DNA of 64,000 nucleotides, taken from contig JAHDVF020000211.1 in assembly GCA_022606425.2 (NCBI GenBank), forward strand, positions 3,906,001-3,970,000. The letters run 5' to 3'. The notes under the pieces are model-generated. The model saw only the letters and a program-made list of their open reading frames with translations, was not told the DNA's origin and made no database searches. The DNA is from Lepidostoma basale. Its lineage: Eukaryota > Arthropoda > Insecta > Trichoptera > Lepidostomatidae. The position numbers and the translations under genes were made by a program. Position 1 is the first letter of the stretch. Every line of letters begins with the position of its first letter. Positions 22,321 to 31,225 of this stretch are shown here, in pieces.

Positions 22321-22527
22321 TTTTTAATCAAAATAGTGAAAATATATTGATTAAAATAATGTTTTTACAACTTAACAAAAATGAATTTGATAATTTACAT
22401 AGCGCCATTTTTATGAATTGATCTTCACAAGGGCGCTGCAGAAAATTGTCTGTTTTATGAACTAGTTAACCTAAACATATTAAATAATTATATAAATAAA
22501 ACAACTTTGTATTTAACCACGGTAGGG

Positions 22528-22588
22528 TTATTATATTGATGCCAACTAGTTTCGCTTGGACCCAAGCTTCATCAGGGCAGTATAATAA
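22528..22588 (-). ncRNA. Hammerhead-like ribozyme, F left arm
   Basis: The minus strand has the same layout as 22657-22717: stem I TTATTATA/TATAATAA and TGCC/GGCA around an internal loop, core CTGATGA, extra A, stem II GCTTGG/CCAAGC, GAA, ACTAGT, U17. The two ribozymes face opposite ways in the palindrome. Confidence 0.7.
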
Positions 22589-22656
22589 CTAATAATATAA
22601 TAACTAACTAAATAAATAAATAATAATAATAATATAATAACTTACTAAATAAATAG

Positions 22657-22717
22657 TTATTATACTGCCCTGATGAAGCTTGGGTCCAAGCGAAACTAGT
22701 TGGCATCAATATAATAA
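22657..22717 (+). ncRNA. Hammerhead-like ribozyme, F right arm (best example)
   Basis: Stem I has an outer helix TTATTATA (22657-22664) with TATAATAA (22710-22717), an internal loop (C against TCAA), and an inner helix TGCC (22666-22669) with GGCA (22702-22705). Core C22670-TGATGA, one extra A, perfect stem II GCTTGG-GT-CCAAGC, GAA, stem III ACTAGT (self-complementary, no loop), then U22701. The predicted cut is 22701/22702. The internal loop is where extended hammerheads contact loop II. Confidence 0.7.
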
Positions 22718-23334
22718 CCCTACCGTGGTTAAATACAAAGTTGTTTTATTTATATAATTATTTGAAATGTCTATCCACAAAGTGAGTGCTTTATATGAAG
22801 AACTAAACATATTAATTTAGTATGAAGGCTGCACCTAACACAGTCGATCAACATCTACACCAGGTAAGGACAATAAAAAGGTGCGTTTTGAGTCTCAATC
22901 TAAACTCTGACGGATTCTCAATGCACTTTAGGTCTGCTGGAAGACTATTTCAGGCTGAAGGTTTCCGGTCGGTCGCCAAAGTTTGTGTGAGGATAGCGTT
23001 TTGGCACAGAATAGATAATAGAAACACGTCAGAAAAATGAAGGAGGAAAAGGGAAGAAAAATATATAGATAAATAAACGACTTAAAAGATTAGTTTTAAG
23101 ACGCTAGATTATGAAAAAAAGCTTATAATAAAACTTGTTAAAATATATGTAAAGTAAAAAATGTATTATAATATTGTTTTCCACGATTTCCGAAAACTTT
23201 TGGGTTAGATAAATACTTGAAAATTCAATAATAACCTCAATTTTGATACTATGGAGACCATTGTGGCTATTTGTTTATAAAATCATCGATATTTATAAAA
23301 TATTAAGATGTTTACTAACTTACCACCAAGCCAT

Positions 23335-23480
23335 CTTATAGAACCTATCACATGTCACGAGAATCAATATGATAGCTATACCCTTCGTCTAAGAGATCTC
23401 ATTTCTACTGCATTTATTCTTCTTTCATCCTTCTTTTGCCAGTTCCATGCTTCGCTTCCATACATAAGGGTCGGTATTAT
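23335..23480 (-). mobile_element. SINE-t scrap followed by RTE-a ORF fragment
   Basis: 23335-23375 (CCTATCACATGTCACGAGAA) matches the SINE-t 3' region on the opposite strand. 23386-23480 (TCTAAGAGATCTCATTTCTA, then CCATACATAAGGGTCGGT) is the antisense of the RTE-a motif region for YGSEAW and RSLRRMC. A mosaic. Confidence 0.6.
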
Positions 23481-23481
23481 A

Positions 23482-23765
23482 TTGTCCTGGTATTCTTCTT
23501 CTTCTTCTTCTTCCTCAGCCTATTCCCGTCCACTCTTGGACAAAGGCCTCCTCCATTTGCTTCCATGTCATTCTGTCCTGTGCAGACTGCATCCAGGTTA
23601 TTCCGACGTGTCTGTTTAGATCATCCTTCCACCGTAATTGCGGTCGCCCTACACTTCTCTTCGCCGTCCACGGTCTCCAAGTCAGCAGTCTTCTTGTCCA
23701 TTTTTCATCTGAGCTTCTGGCTACGTGACCCGCTCATTGCCATTTTAGAGTCGCCACCCGGTGTC
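23482..23765 (-). pseudogene. RTE-d LINE fragment with (CTT)n
   Basis: Starts with a TTCTTCTTCTTCTTC microsatellite (tail complement), then GGACAAAGGCCTCCTCCATT, the complement of the 3' word in which RTE-type LINEs encode G-x-C-x-A-V-D. Matches 59378-59640 over its whole length. Plus-strand frames are shadows. Confidence 0.65.
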
Positions 23766-23782
23766 CTGGTATTATATTGTAG

Positions 23783-23881
23783 ATAAATATATTTTATTTT
23801 ACCTGTACTCAATAAATGCCTTAAACTTTAACATTGTAATGTAATGTCTTTTGAGATAATAAACTGATATGATTTGATTTT
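23783..23881 (+). mobile_element. Joc-c 3' UTR and tail
   Basis: TTTTACCTGTACTCAATAAA, GTAATGTCTTTTGAGATAAT and AAACTGATATGATTTGATTT, the last 100 bp of Joc-c. Confidence 0.7.
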
Positions 23882-24289
23882 ATACTGTAATGATTTTTGT
23901 GATGATGAATTTCATGGAGAAACCGAAAAGAAATCTCCCCTTGCAAATGATTTATCTGTTTCGTTGGCTGCAGCCTGCGCCGCGTTGTGTAAATACAGGC
24001 AGGTGCTGTGAGCCGAATTTATGATCGTGCAGTAAGTACGTATTACACTTAGTGCTAAATTAAAAGTGGCAAGACTTAAGACTCGAGCGGCTAGTTTAGC
24101 GCGGGAAACGGGTGCGGGAAGAAAAAAATCACAGAATTGGCGGGAAATGTTGTTTAGTGGATGAGTCACGTGATCTTGAAAATATTATTTCATGTAAATA
24201 TATCCTGATTTAGCTTTATCCGCATTGAACAGCGTAAAAATAATTTATTTAGGAAATTGAAAATAACTTTGTTTAATCCACTAATTATT

Positions 24290-24700
24290 AAACAAAATAT
24301 TTAAAAACCCGACATGTTTCGGAGGATACCTCCATCTTCACGTGTAATTTCCATTCACAATCAAATGCAAATTAATAATTTATTAATTTCTATATAATAT
24401 TATGTCTTTTCAAATGTATGTTTTTTCAAATTTATTGTTTTATTTTTATTATTATTTCATATTATCATCATGTACTATTATTATTTAGTTCGTAGTGTTA
24501 AAAAATATGTAGTATTACTTAAAACAAATAGCCCAGGTTAATTTTTAAATTTGAATTATTGTATCGAATTTTAAATGCGATTTTATATTAGTTTTTCATT
24601 GTTTAGTTTTTATTATATTTTTACATCTGAAGATGGGTATCCTCCGAAACATGTCGTGTTTTTTAATATATATTTTTTATATATATATATTTTAATAAAC
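24290..24700. repeat. HhFB-C hammerhead foldback
   Basis: ACATGTTTCGGAGGATACCT at the left faces GGGTATCCTCCGAAACATGT at the right. The left arm read on the minus strand has stem II GGAGG-TAT-CCTCC with core GTGAAGA. The right arm has core CTGAAGA, stem I ACAT/GTGT and a 2-base deletion in stem II. It lies just 3' of a Penelope-like fragment in that fragment's orientation, so it could be its terminal repeat. Confidence 0.7.
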
Positions 24701-24972
24701 ATAAAATTCTTAGGTGTACTCGTATATATAATAACAAACAGTGAAATCAGAGTAGGGGGTGCGAGAAGGAAAGGGATAATTGGAACAAATGTTTACCTTT
24801 GAAATAGCAGTATTCTAAGAAATACAAATTAGGAGGAGAACAATGGATAAATGGATAAATAAATAAAAATGTTTGAAAATAGCAAATTAGTCGGAAATAT
24901 ACATAAACATTATAAGGTCTATGAGGTATACGTGGATAACAATGCTCACAACAAAAATAAGGAAATACCAAC

Positions 24973-25262
24973 TTATACAGAATTAATTAACTTCACTGGA
25001 AATAAATTTAGTAATGGGCTAAACGATAAGTTAATTTGGTTATTAATGATATTTTGTTTACTATTTATGGCCTTTTTGATCTCCAAGGCTTCTAAATTGT
25101 TTAATCTAATTCCTATATCATTTCTGTGAATTAATTTTGCACCTGATTTAAAAGAATGGTCGAACTCTATTAGGTGGTTTGCGAATTTGGAGAAGCCATT
25201 TGATTTTAGGCATTTAAGATGTTCTTTGACGTTCAATTTCCTAAGTAGGTATCTTCGCTAGT
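24973..25262 (-). pseudogene. Penelope-like element ORF, C-terminal fragment
   Basis: The minus strand from about 25262 to the stop near 24973 encodes NVKEHLKCLKSNGFSKFANH, then LIEFDHSFKSGAKLIHR, a G-x-R-L-N-x-L-E-A-L-E-I-K-K stretch and NQIN...PLLNLF. EHL...FA-H-L...H plus G-R-L-N-x-L-E-x-L-E-I-x-K is the usual end of Penelope-like ORFs, within and after the GIY-YIG endonuclease. The catalytic GIY-YIG start and the reverse transcriptase are missing: a stop lies just upstream. The overlapping plus-strand frame is a shadow. Confidence 0.55.
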
Positions 25263-25269
25263 TTCAATC

Positions 25270-26300
25270 CAAGGGATTGGTTTGGACTCAATTCTGCTTA
25301 TTCCTGTCCACTCTATTTCCAAATTGGCTCCTTTCTTTAAAATAATAATAATTCCCCCTAACAAATATGCTATATTTTATAGTTTATCTTTGCTTTCTAA
25401 AATTGTGGATTGATTGTCAATAGAAAATATAATAAAGTTTTCCTTATAGAGCTTGCGATGTATAGAATTAAAGTAAGTTAGGTTTATTTTTTTTAATTAT
25501 CTCTTAATCTTCACATTTGTATAATTCATGTCTACGTTTTTTGGCACTTTAGACGAAGCCTGATCTGTGATAAGTGGCGTGAGATTTATGAAATTATCTT
25601 TATAAACTGATAAATAAGGAAGATTATCCCTGACCTAGTTGAAAAGATAATTCGCTACATTCATTGCCACTCCATCATTTTTATTTCCCCACAAAACAGC
25701 GAAGAAACGAGTAAAACGATTTAACGAAACAATATCAATATCGCAGTTCTTAATTAGCGCTGAAATCCTTTTACAATCTGTTCGTCTCAAATGCGAAATT
25801 CGCCGTCAAAACATTCCGCGGAAAAGTTTCCCGCCGAAACATCGCGCCCCCGATAAAATTAAAAGCTCAAATCTTATAAAAATTCAAGCGGGGAACGTTA
25901 AAGAATAAAAATCTATTAAGTTCACCGCACCATCTCGTCGGCTAAGTGAGGTTAATTAAAAGAGAAAACACTTCTTCTTCTTTCTACTTTCTTCCTTCGC
26001 CCCGTCCGCCCCCCGTCGACGGGGGGGCGCGAGTGCCGCCGCTCGCTAAATACGGAAAAAGTGAAACGAACAAGTAGGTACGTCGGTTAGGTTATAACGA
26101 ATAATGAGGGCGAAGAATTTTACTACGAAGACGTTATCAATGAAAGTTTTCCTTCTCTTTCTACACGGCTTGCGTCGCTGCTGCATTGATGCATTGAAAC
26201 TTACTCGTAAAATGACATTCATGAAAAAATCTAAAAATACGTTATTTTAACTGCGCGGTGCAAATGCGGGATGTTGAAATTATTTCAAGGTTCTGGAAAA
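25270..26300. other. Unique DNA with a GC-rich cluster
   Basis: No repeat recognised. 25790-26090 contains CCGCGGAAAAG, a CCCCCGTCGACGGGGGGG palindrome-like run and GCCGCCGCTCGC, preceded by a CTT-rich tract. No coding frame. Possibly regulatory. Confidence 0.4.
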
Positions 26301-26304
26301 TTTT

Positions 26305-26640
26305 AATCTATGACAGTTTTTAATAAAGAAAATACTTATTCAATAAATTGTATCATAAGTGTAAATGGTGAGAAACTGGAGCAACGAATTTATTTATCTA
26401 GGAAGCATGTTTATAAGAGATATATAAATAGAAAAAGACATCGAAATAAGGGTTGGTGCTGGGAACAAAATAAACGACACTTTCAATATCATCACTGTAA
26501 ATAGAAATATATCCACCATAGCAAATATGGCAGTACATAATTGAGTTCTAGTGCCAATCCTTATTTATGGAAATAAAGCTTGGAGCTGGTAATAAAAGGA
26601 TTTAAAAAAATACTGTAGAATATAATTATTATAACTTTTT
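26305..26640 (+). pseudogene. RTE-a internal fragment, decayed
   Basis: Colinear with 39700-39970 of the long copy: TGTAAATGGTGAGAAACTGG, TTTATCTAGGAAGCATGTTT, GTTGGTGCTGGGAACAAAAT, GGCAGTACATAATTGAGTTC and ATGGAAATAAAGCTTGGAGC. Several frameshifts and stops. Confidence 0.7.
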
Positions 26641-26654
26641 ATGAAACATCTTTA

Positions 26655-26750
26655 AGAGTCGCGAGGGTTTTGAAAGACCGCCAAATTGATGGAGGGATAG
26701 CTGGAAGTCAACCTCCGAAGAGAGGCCAGCGTGACTTCAGGAACAAACAA
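26655..26750 (+). mobile_element. RTE-d 3' scrap
   Basis: GGAGGGATAGCTGGAAGTCA and GAGAGGCCAGCGTGACTTCA match 1870-1930. Confidence 0.55.
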
Positions 26751-26754
26751 AATT

Positions 26755-26992
26755 GTCGACCTTCGTGACAGAGTGGTAAGAGCTCTGACTTCCATACCGA
26801 AGGTTCCGGATTCGATTCCTGGCGATGGCAGTATGATTGTCACACTGTCTTTGGTCTGGTGTAGAATTCTCCTGACAATAAAATGGCGATAGATTGGTTA
26901 CCTTTCACATGTCATAAGAATGAATAAAATAGCTTAAATAAATTGTATAAAGTATTTTGGTTTAAACGATCTGTTGTTTCCAGGAAAAAAAA
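26755..26992 (+). mobile_element. SINE-t, best plus-strand copy
   Basis: Head ACCTTCGTGACAGAGTGGTA, A-box-like CAGAGTGGTAAGAGC, B box GATTCGATTCC, then GGCGATGGCAGTATGATTGT, AATGGCGATAGATTGG, tail CGATCTGTTGTTTCC and AAAAAAAAA. About 235 bp. RNA polymerase III internal promoter boxes identify it as tRNA-derived. The parent tRNA cannot be fixed. Confidence 0.8.
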
Positions 26993-27214
26993 AGGTTGGA
27001 CCAGAAAAATAATTAGAGATTAACTATGGTACGTATTGAATATATTTTCTGTCTATAAAAAACTGGTGTGTATTGAACTTATTGACTACAATGCTGTTTG
27101 CCCGAAAGTGAGAAAAATAATATGGACCTCAACACATTCCTAACCTAATAGGTATAGATGTATGTGTCCGTTGTCCTCAAAATTCATGCAACCAAGCAGA
27201 TTTTTTCATTATTT

Positions 27215-27460
27215 TATTTTTTTAATTTTTGTACACCACAGGTCGTTTGAACCCAATTACTGTATACAATTTGATTGTAGCTATTCCATTAATTCCTATG
27301 GCATGCAATAGGTAGCTTATCTATCGATATTTTATTGTCACGGGAATTCTGCACCAGATCAAAGACAGTGTGCCAATCACATTGCCCTCGCCAGGAATCG
27401 AACCCGGAACCTTCGGGGTGGCAGTCAATGCACTTACCACTCGGCCACGTAGGTCGTCAT
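27215..27460 (-). mobile_element. SINE-t, second head subtype
   Basis: Minus strand head GACCTACGTGGCCGAGTGGT, AAGTGCATTGACTGCCACCC, B box GGTTCGATTCC, then the common body and CAAATTGTATACAGTAATTG tail. The head differs from most copies and matches 57600-57690. Confidence 0.75.
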
Positions 27461-27479
27461 TTAATAGGTAACGAAAATA

Positions 27480-27862
27480 TAGAAGTACTTATGAAAGGTG
27501 TTATGAAAGGATCGCTGCGTTGGTTCGGACATATTGAGCACAAATTTTGAAAGGATCGCTGTTTTGGTTCGGACATATGGAGCGCATGGATGGAGAAATA
27601 ATGGTAAAAAAGTAACGATGTAAATGAAAAAGAAACGATGTAAATGGAGTACGGAGTCGAGATGGAACGAGGAAAACATGGCATAACCAAATCAATCAAA
27701 TTATAAAGGTTGATCATAGCAGTCGGAAGAATCGACATGCATGTATGACTCGTTGTATGAATGTGGAAGAAGCTAGAGAGGTGTGTCAGGATAGTGTAGT
27801 GTGGCGGTCCATTCTCTCTGTCTACCCCTGCGGAGTAATGGCACGATGCCTTGTTGTTGTGG
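27480..27862 (+). pseudogene. RTE-a 3' end with an internal duplication
   Basis: Encodes MKGSLRWFGHIE, then a second partial copy of the same words (AAAGGATCGCTGTTTTGGTT) some 60 bp on, then the 3' end to GGCACGATGCCTTGTTGTTG. Antisense frames of 64-93 codons are shadows. Confidence 0.75.
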
Positions 27863-27864
27863 TT

Positions 27865-28550
27865 GTTGTAGAAGCACTTTTTGCTATCTAAACTTTAAAA
27901 TTCTTATAATACCGCTTAGAGGTAGTATGTATAAATATAAAAATATTTAATTTCCATTATACTGATCTTTATTCAAATCTCTCAAATCTTAATAATCTCT
28001 TCATAATTCGATACATGTTCGTTTTTTAATTTAATTTTTTTAATAAAATTGGTGTTGTGAACAAAGTAAAAAAAAAAACATTATATGAAAATCGTTCAAG
28101 AAAATACAATCTCAGATGGGTGGTAAGTAACAATATTTTACTGTTAATATCCTACCTCATAAGAACTTGTAAAACTTTCGTCTCGAACTTTTTAAAAGTT
28201 CGCAAAAAGTTCAAAGAGCGCTTAAGTGAGAGTATTTTCCTAGTTGTTCTATTTGCCGCTAGAAAGCGCTGCTTGTAGTTTTCGGCGTCTTTTGGAGGGT
28301 TGGGCGCCGCGACGCCTCAGCCAGGACGCAAACCGAGTAGAAGCTACTGGAAATAAAAGCAAGACAAAATTCATATTGAAACGGATTTCGTTGAACTTGA
28401 AATTTTTCTGGACGTAGCCATAAAAAAAATCAAGTAGTTTAAATTTATTAGTAAGCAGAGAGTTTGTTCCGCCGTAGCCTTTTCTTTTATCATATCTATT
28501 TTAATTCAAATTAAATTCAAACATCGTGACTTCACAGATAACCACATTTT
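27865..28550. other. Unassigned DNA
   Basis: No gene. 28240-28340 is a short GC-rich patch (GGGCGCCGCGACGCCTCAGC) with no repeat match. Confidence 0.4.
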
Positions 28551-28565
28551 ATTTATTTAGAGATT

Positions 28566-28800
28566 ATTAAATAATTAATACGAATGAAAACGTCAGATTT
28601 CTAGAAGTTTTATTATATTTTATGGGAATGACATGTTTCGCCCTTCTAAGGCATTATTAAATGTGCACATTTGATAATGCCTTAGAAGGGCAAAACATGT
28701 CATTCCCATAAAATATAAGAAAACTTCTAGAAAACCAACGTTTTCATTCGTATTAGTTATTTAACATGGAGTTTTACATCGTTGTTCAAGAAACAATAAA
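28566..28800. mobile_element. HhFB-A foldback with 12 bp target-site duplication
   Basis: A 235 bp insert between TATTTAGAGATT at 28554-28565 and 28801-28812. Left arm ACGAATGAAAACGTCAGATT...GACATGTTTCGCCCTTC; right arm is its complement plus a one-sided tail (ATGGAGTTTTACATCGTTGT). The right core TTGATAA, T, GCCTT-AGA-AGGGC, then AAAACATGTC (G12 changed to A). The left arm on the minus strand has GAAACATGTC but TTAATAA. Confidence 0.85.
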
Positions 28801-28892
28801 TATTTAGAGATTGTTTACTAAGTATACGGTTTTCAAACCTTCCTACTGAAGTAACCCATTTTAGGTTGCATTTATACAGATTTTAGCAGAAT

Positions 28893-28985
28893 ACAGACAC
28901 GTTGGAACAATCTCCCTTCATACCTTGGATGCATACATGATCCTTGTAGGACATCACCCATGTATCAAATCAAATCAAATCAGTA
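28893..28985 (+). mobile_element. L2-b scrap and a Joc-c tail
   Basis: 28893-28950 (GTTGGAACAATCTCCCTTCA) matches 53978-54015 of the L2-b ORF end. 28965-28985 is ATCAAATCAAATCAAATCAG, a Joc-c-type tail on the minus strand. Confidence 0.5.
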
Positions 28986-29039
28986 AGCTATCATATCGAT
29001 AACTGTAACGAATTAGTAAAAAAAAATATGTCTTTGATG

Positions 29040-29480
29040 ATGATGATGATGATTATGATGATTTGTATAGCGCCATTTTTATGAGAGATTCACTTCAAGG
29101 GCGCTCACCGACCGGAAAGCTTCTCTTAAAAAGAAAAGTTTTAAGAGAGCTTCTGAACACTCCTTCGTCGTCTTGATAGGGCAGCCTGTTCCACGCCGTC
29201 GTTCCCGCGATGCCGTGACGCCGCGGGACGAGGAGTTTGTGTGTTGCTTCTTCCTTCGAGGATCGTAGAGTTGACTGCCGAGGGTTCAAATCTATCAGCT
29301 TGCAAAGTTCTGTGAAGTATTGGGGCGCTCGTCCATGTAAGGCCTTGTGAACAAGTCGACACAGTTTATAATCGACTCGCTCAGGTAACCTTAGCCAGTG
29401 AAGTCGATAAAGCATTGAGGTTATATGGGTGAATTTTGATGCACCGAAAGTTTATCTTGCTGTAGCATTCATTATGGATT
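29040..29480 (-). pseudogene. L2/CR1-like LINE 3' end, distinct subfamily
   Basis: Tail complement GATGATGATGATGATGATTA, stem-loop ATAGCGCCATTTTTATGAG and CTTCAAGGGCGCTC, then a frame on the minus strand encoding LHWLRLPERVDYKLC, LVHKALHGRAPQYFTEL and an AWNRLP motif, the end of an L2/CR1-type ORF2. More GC-rich and clearly diverged from L2-b. 5'-truncated. Confidence 0.75.
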
Positions 29481-29900
29481 GCAGTCTTTCAATTGATTCT
29501 TATTTTTACTATGATCTTATTAAATATGTATACAAATTATAGATATATGTGTGTAGAGTACCGCTCCTTTACAATATATGCTGTGACATTCTTTAACTCA
29601 TAGATTATCCAACCAAACTGCATAGTCACATGACAATTTCGTATGTTGAATGACCTCGAATATTGTTTATCACATTGCTAACATCGATTTTTTCTTCCTC
29701 GTTGGAATAACGTGTCCTTAAATTCCGCTACATTTATTTTTTGTACTTGTGCTTGCTCATAAATGCTCAAATAGGAATGCACAATAGTATTAAAAATCGA
29801 TTTTTATGTATCTATTTAACATTGAACTGGTTGAAAATTAGTGATCATTTGTAATTAACTGTTCAAATAAAAAACGCTGTTTTTGGAATAACATTTTTTT

Positions 29901-30042
29901 TTAGAGAGTATCTTGTATTCCTAAAGTCAAACCATCTCTCATGCGTTCCTGGTATTATATATTATATTTTACCTGTTCTCAACAGATGCCTTAAACTTAA
30001 ATTTTTGTTTGTAATATCTTTAAGAATAAACTAATTTGATTA
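29901..30042 (+). mobile_element. Joc-c 3' end
   Basis: GAGAGTATCTTGTATTCCTA, CCATCTCTCATGCGTTCCTG, TTTACCTGTTCTCAACAGAT; tail reduced to TAATTTGATT. Confidence 0.75.
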
Positions 30043-30061
30043 AATAAATCATATTAAAAGA

Positions 30062-30610
30062 TAGATTCAATACGTTGTTTTACGTAGGTATTGTACAAAG
30101 TCATTACAGCAAATATAAATATATCGACTGAACCAAAGATGACAGTACACAATGGAGTTCTCGTGCCGACCCTTATGTAAGCATGAAGTTGGCAGAAGAA
30201 GGATAAAATTAGGATTAATGCCTTAGAAATGAGATCTTTAAGCAGATTGTGCGGAAAAACTATGTATGATAGAATATCTAATATGATATAAGAAAAGAAT
30301 GAGGGCGTAAGGCGGATGAATGCGTCCTAAATAAAATTAAAAAAGTGTCACTAAAATGATTCGGACATATGGAACGAATAGATGAGGGAAGAATGGTTAA
30401 AAATATATCATATATATATTATACAAGTAGTTTGAATGGAAAAATAAAGTCGAGGAAGGCCACGGCATGACCAAATTAGTCATAGTATGGCCAATAATTA
30501 AAAACGTGAATGTAGAAGAGGCGCAAGAATTATGTCTGGATAGAATAGTGTCCATCCTCTCCGCCTCCCCCTCCGGGGATACGGCGTGATGGTTGGTTAG
30601 TTAGTTAGTA
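30062..30610 (+). pseudogene. RTE-a 3' half, decayed
   Basis: CACAATGGAGTTCTCGTGCC and GACCCTTATGTAAGCATGAA (YGSEAW region with a stop), TTTAAGCAGATTGTGCGGAA, TTCGGACATATGGAACGAAT, then CTCCGGGGATACGGCGTGAT and GGTTGGTTAGTTAGTTAGT tail. Multiple frameshifts. Confidence 0.75.
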
Positions 30611-30667
30611 TAAACATATTCCTAATGTACAGTTTACTTTCGTATAATTAAATTATGTAATAAGTAA

Positions 30668-30800
30668 CTAACTAACCCTCACGCCGTCTCCCCGAAAGGG
30701 TAGGCAGAAATAATGGACTGTCACACTTTAACCGATGCGGCACTCCATCCTCCTCTTTTCGCCCCGCGGGAGACGCGGGTGATGGGTTGCGAACCTCATC
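30668..30800 (-). mobile_element. SINE-z, 5'-truncated
   Basis: AACTAACCCTCACGCCGTCT and CCCCGAAAGGGTAGGCAGAA are the RTE-a-type tail. Then ACTTTAACCGATGCGGCACT and GGGAGACGCGGGTGATGGGT, which are not in RTE-a but recur at 36690-36890 and 42300-42440. Confidence 0.65.
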
Positions 30801-30840
30801 TTTCTATAATATTAATGAGGGATAAATAAGTATAATATTT

Positions 30841-31212
30841 GTCTTTTTTATTTTTATATACTTTATATATACAATACTAACGTTAAAAAAAAAATACATA
30901 TCAGACATGTTTCGGACAACCAGTCCTTCAGTGATACTAATTTAAAATATTATAAAATTGTTTACAAATATGATCAGTTTTGACAGATGTTATTTATATT
31001 ACAAAACTGATCATATTTGTATACAATTTTATAATATTTTAAATATGTTTCTTTATAATATGTATCACTGAAGAAGGACTGGTTGTCCGAAACATGTCTG
31101 ATATGTCATTTTAATTTTTTGAACGCTAGTACTGAATATAAAAAGTAGGTATATAAAAAAGAAAATGACCAATAAAACATCTACAACACAAAGTATGGCG
31201 AACATAGAAGAA
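30841..31212 (+). mobile_element. HhFB-B foldback with 13 bp target-site duplication
   Basis: A 372 bp insert between AAGTATAATATTT at 30828-30840 and 31213-31225. The left arm starts with a TTTTTATATACTTTATATAT word; the right arm is its complement. An inner palindrome (TGATCAGTTTTGACAGATG and complement) forms the turn. The one-sided 45 nt tail ACAACACAAAGTATGGCGAA is at the right, so this copy is in plus orientation. Confidence 0.85.
31063..31103 (+). ncRNA. Hammerhead-like ribozyme (HhFB-B)
   Basis: Stem I TATCA (31063-31067) with TGATA (31099-31103). Core C31068-TGAAGA, extra A, stem II GGAC-TGGTT-GTCC, GAA, ACATGT, C31098 at position 17. All core bases conform except the one extra base before stem II. 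Confidence 0.65.
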
Positions 31213-31225
31213 AAGTATAATATTT

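Larger units (their letters stand above)
22484..22802. mobile_element. HhFB-F: near-perfect hammerhead foldback with target-site duplication
   Basis: A 319 bp insert flanked by the 13 bp repeat CTAAACATATTAA (22471-22483 and 22803-22815). Two arms of about 110 bp are near-perfect complements: ATAATTATATAAATAAAACA...CCACGGTAGGGTTATTATA and the reverse. A one-sided tail of about 40 nt (GAAATGTCTATCCACAAAGT...) sits at the right. The interrupted host is an L2-b copy, so the insertion is secondary. There is no reading frame. Confidence 0.85.
22385..23010 (-). pseudogene. L2-b 3' end split by HhFB-F
   Basis: 22385-22483 is the 3' stem-loop part (CATAGCGCCATTTTTATGAA). 22803-23010 continues the same element (ATGAAGGCTGCACCTAACAC, then GTCTGCTGGAAGACTATTTC), colinear with 37040-37240. 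The 319 bp between is the HhFB-F insertion. Frameshifted. Confidence 0.7.

Noticed and set aside
22484..22802. MITE of a cut-and-paste DNA transposon
   Set aside because: Duplication length varies between copies, a one-sided tail exists, and the arms hold ribozyme cores. An RNA route fits better, though not proven.
23308..23786. Overlapping plus-strand frames of 103 and 116 codons with a Ser/Phe run
   Set aside because: Antisense of LINE fragments, with the run coming from a (CTT)n microsatellite.
24869..25129. Plus-strand 86-codon frame with a hydrophobic end
   Set aside because: It is the shadow of the minus-strand Penelope-like fragment.
26755..26830. tRNA gene
   Set aside because: A and B boxes are present but the cloverleaf is incomplete, a common body follows, and over ten copies exist: a tRNA-derived SINE.
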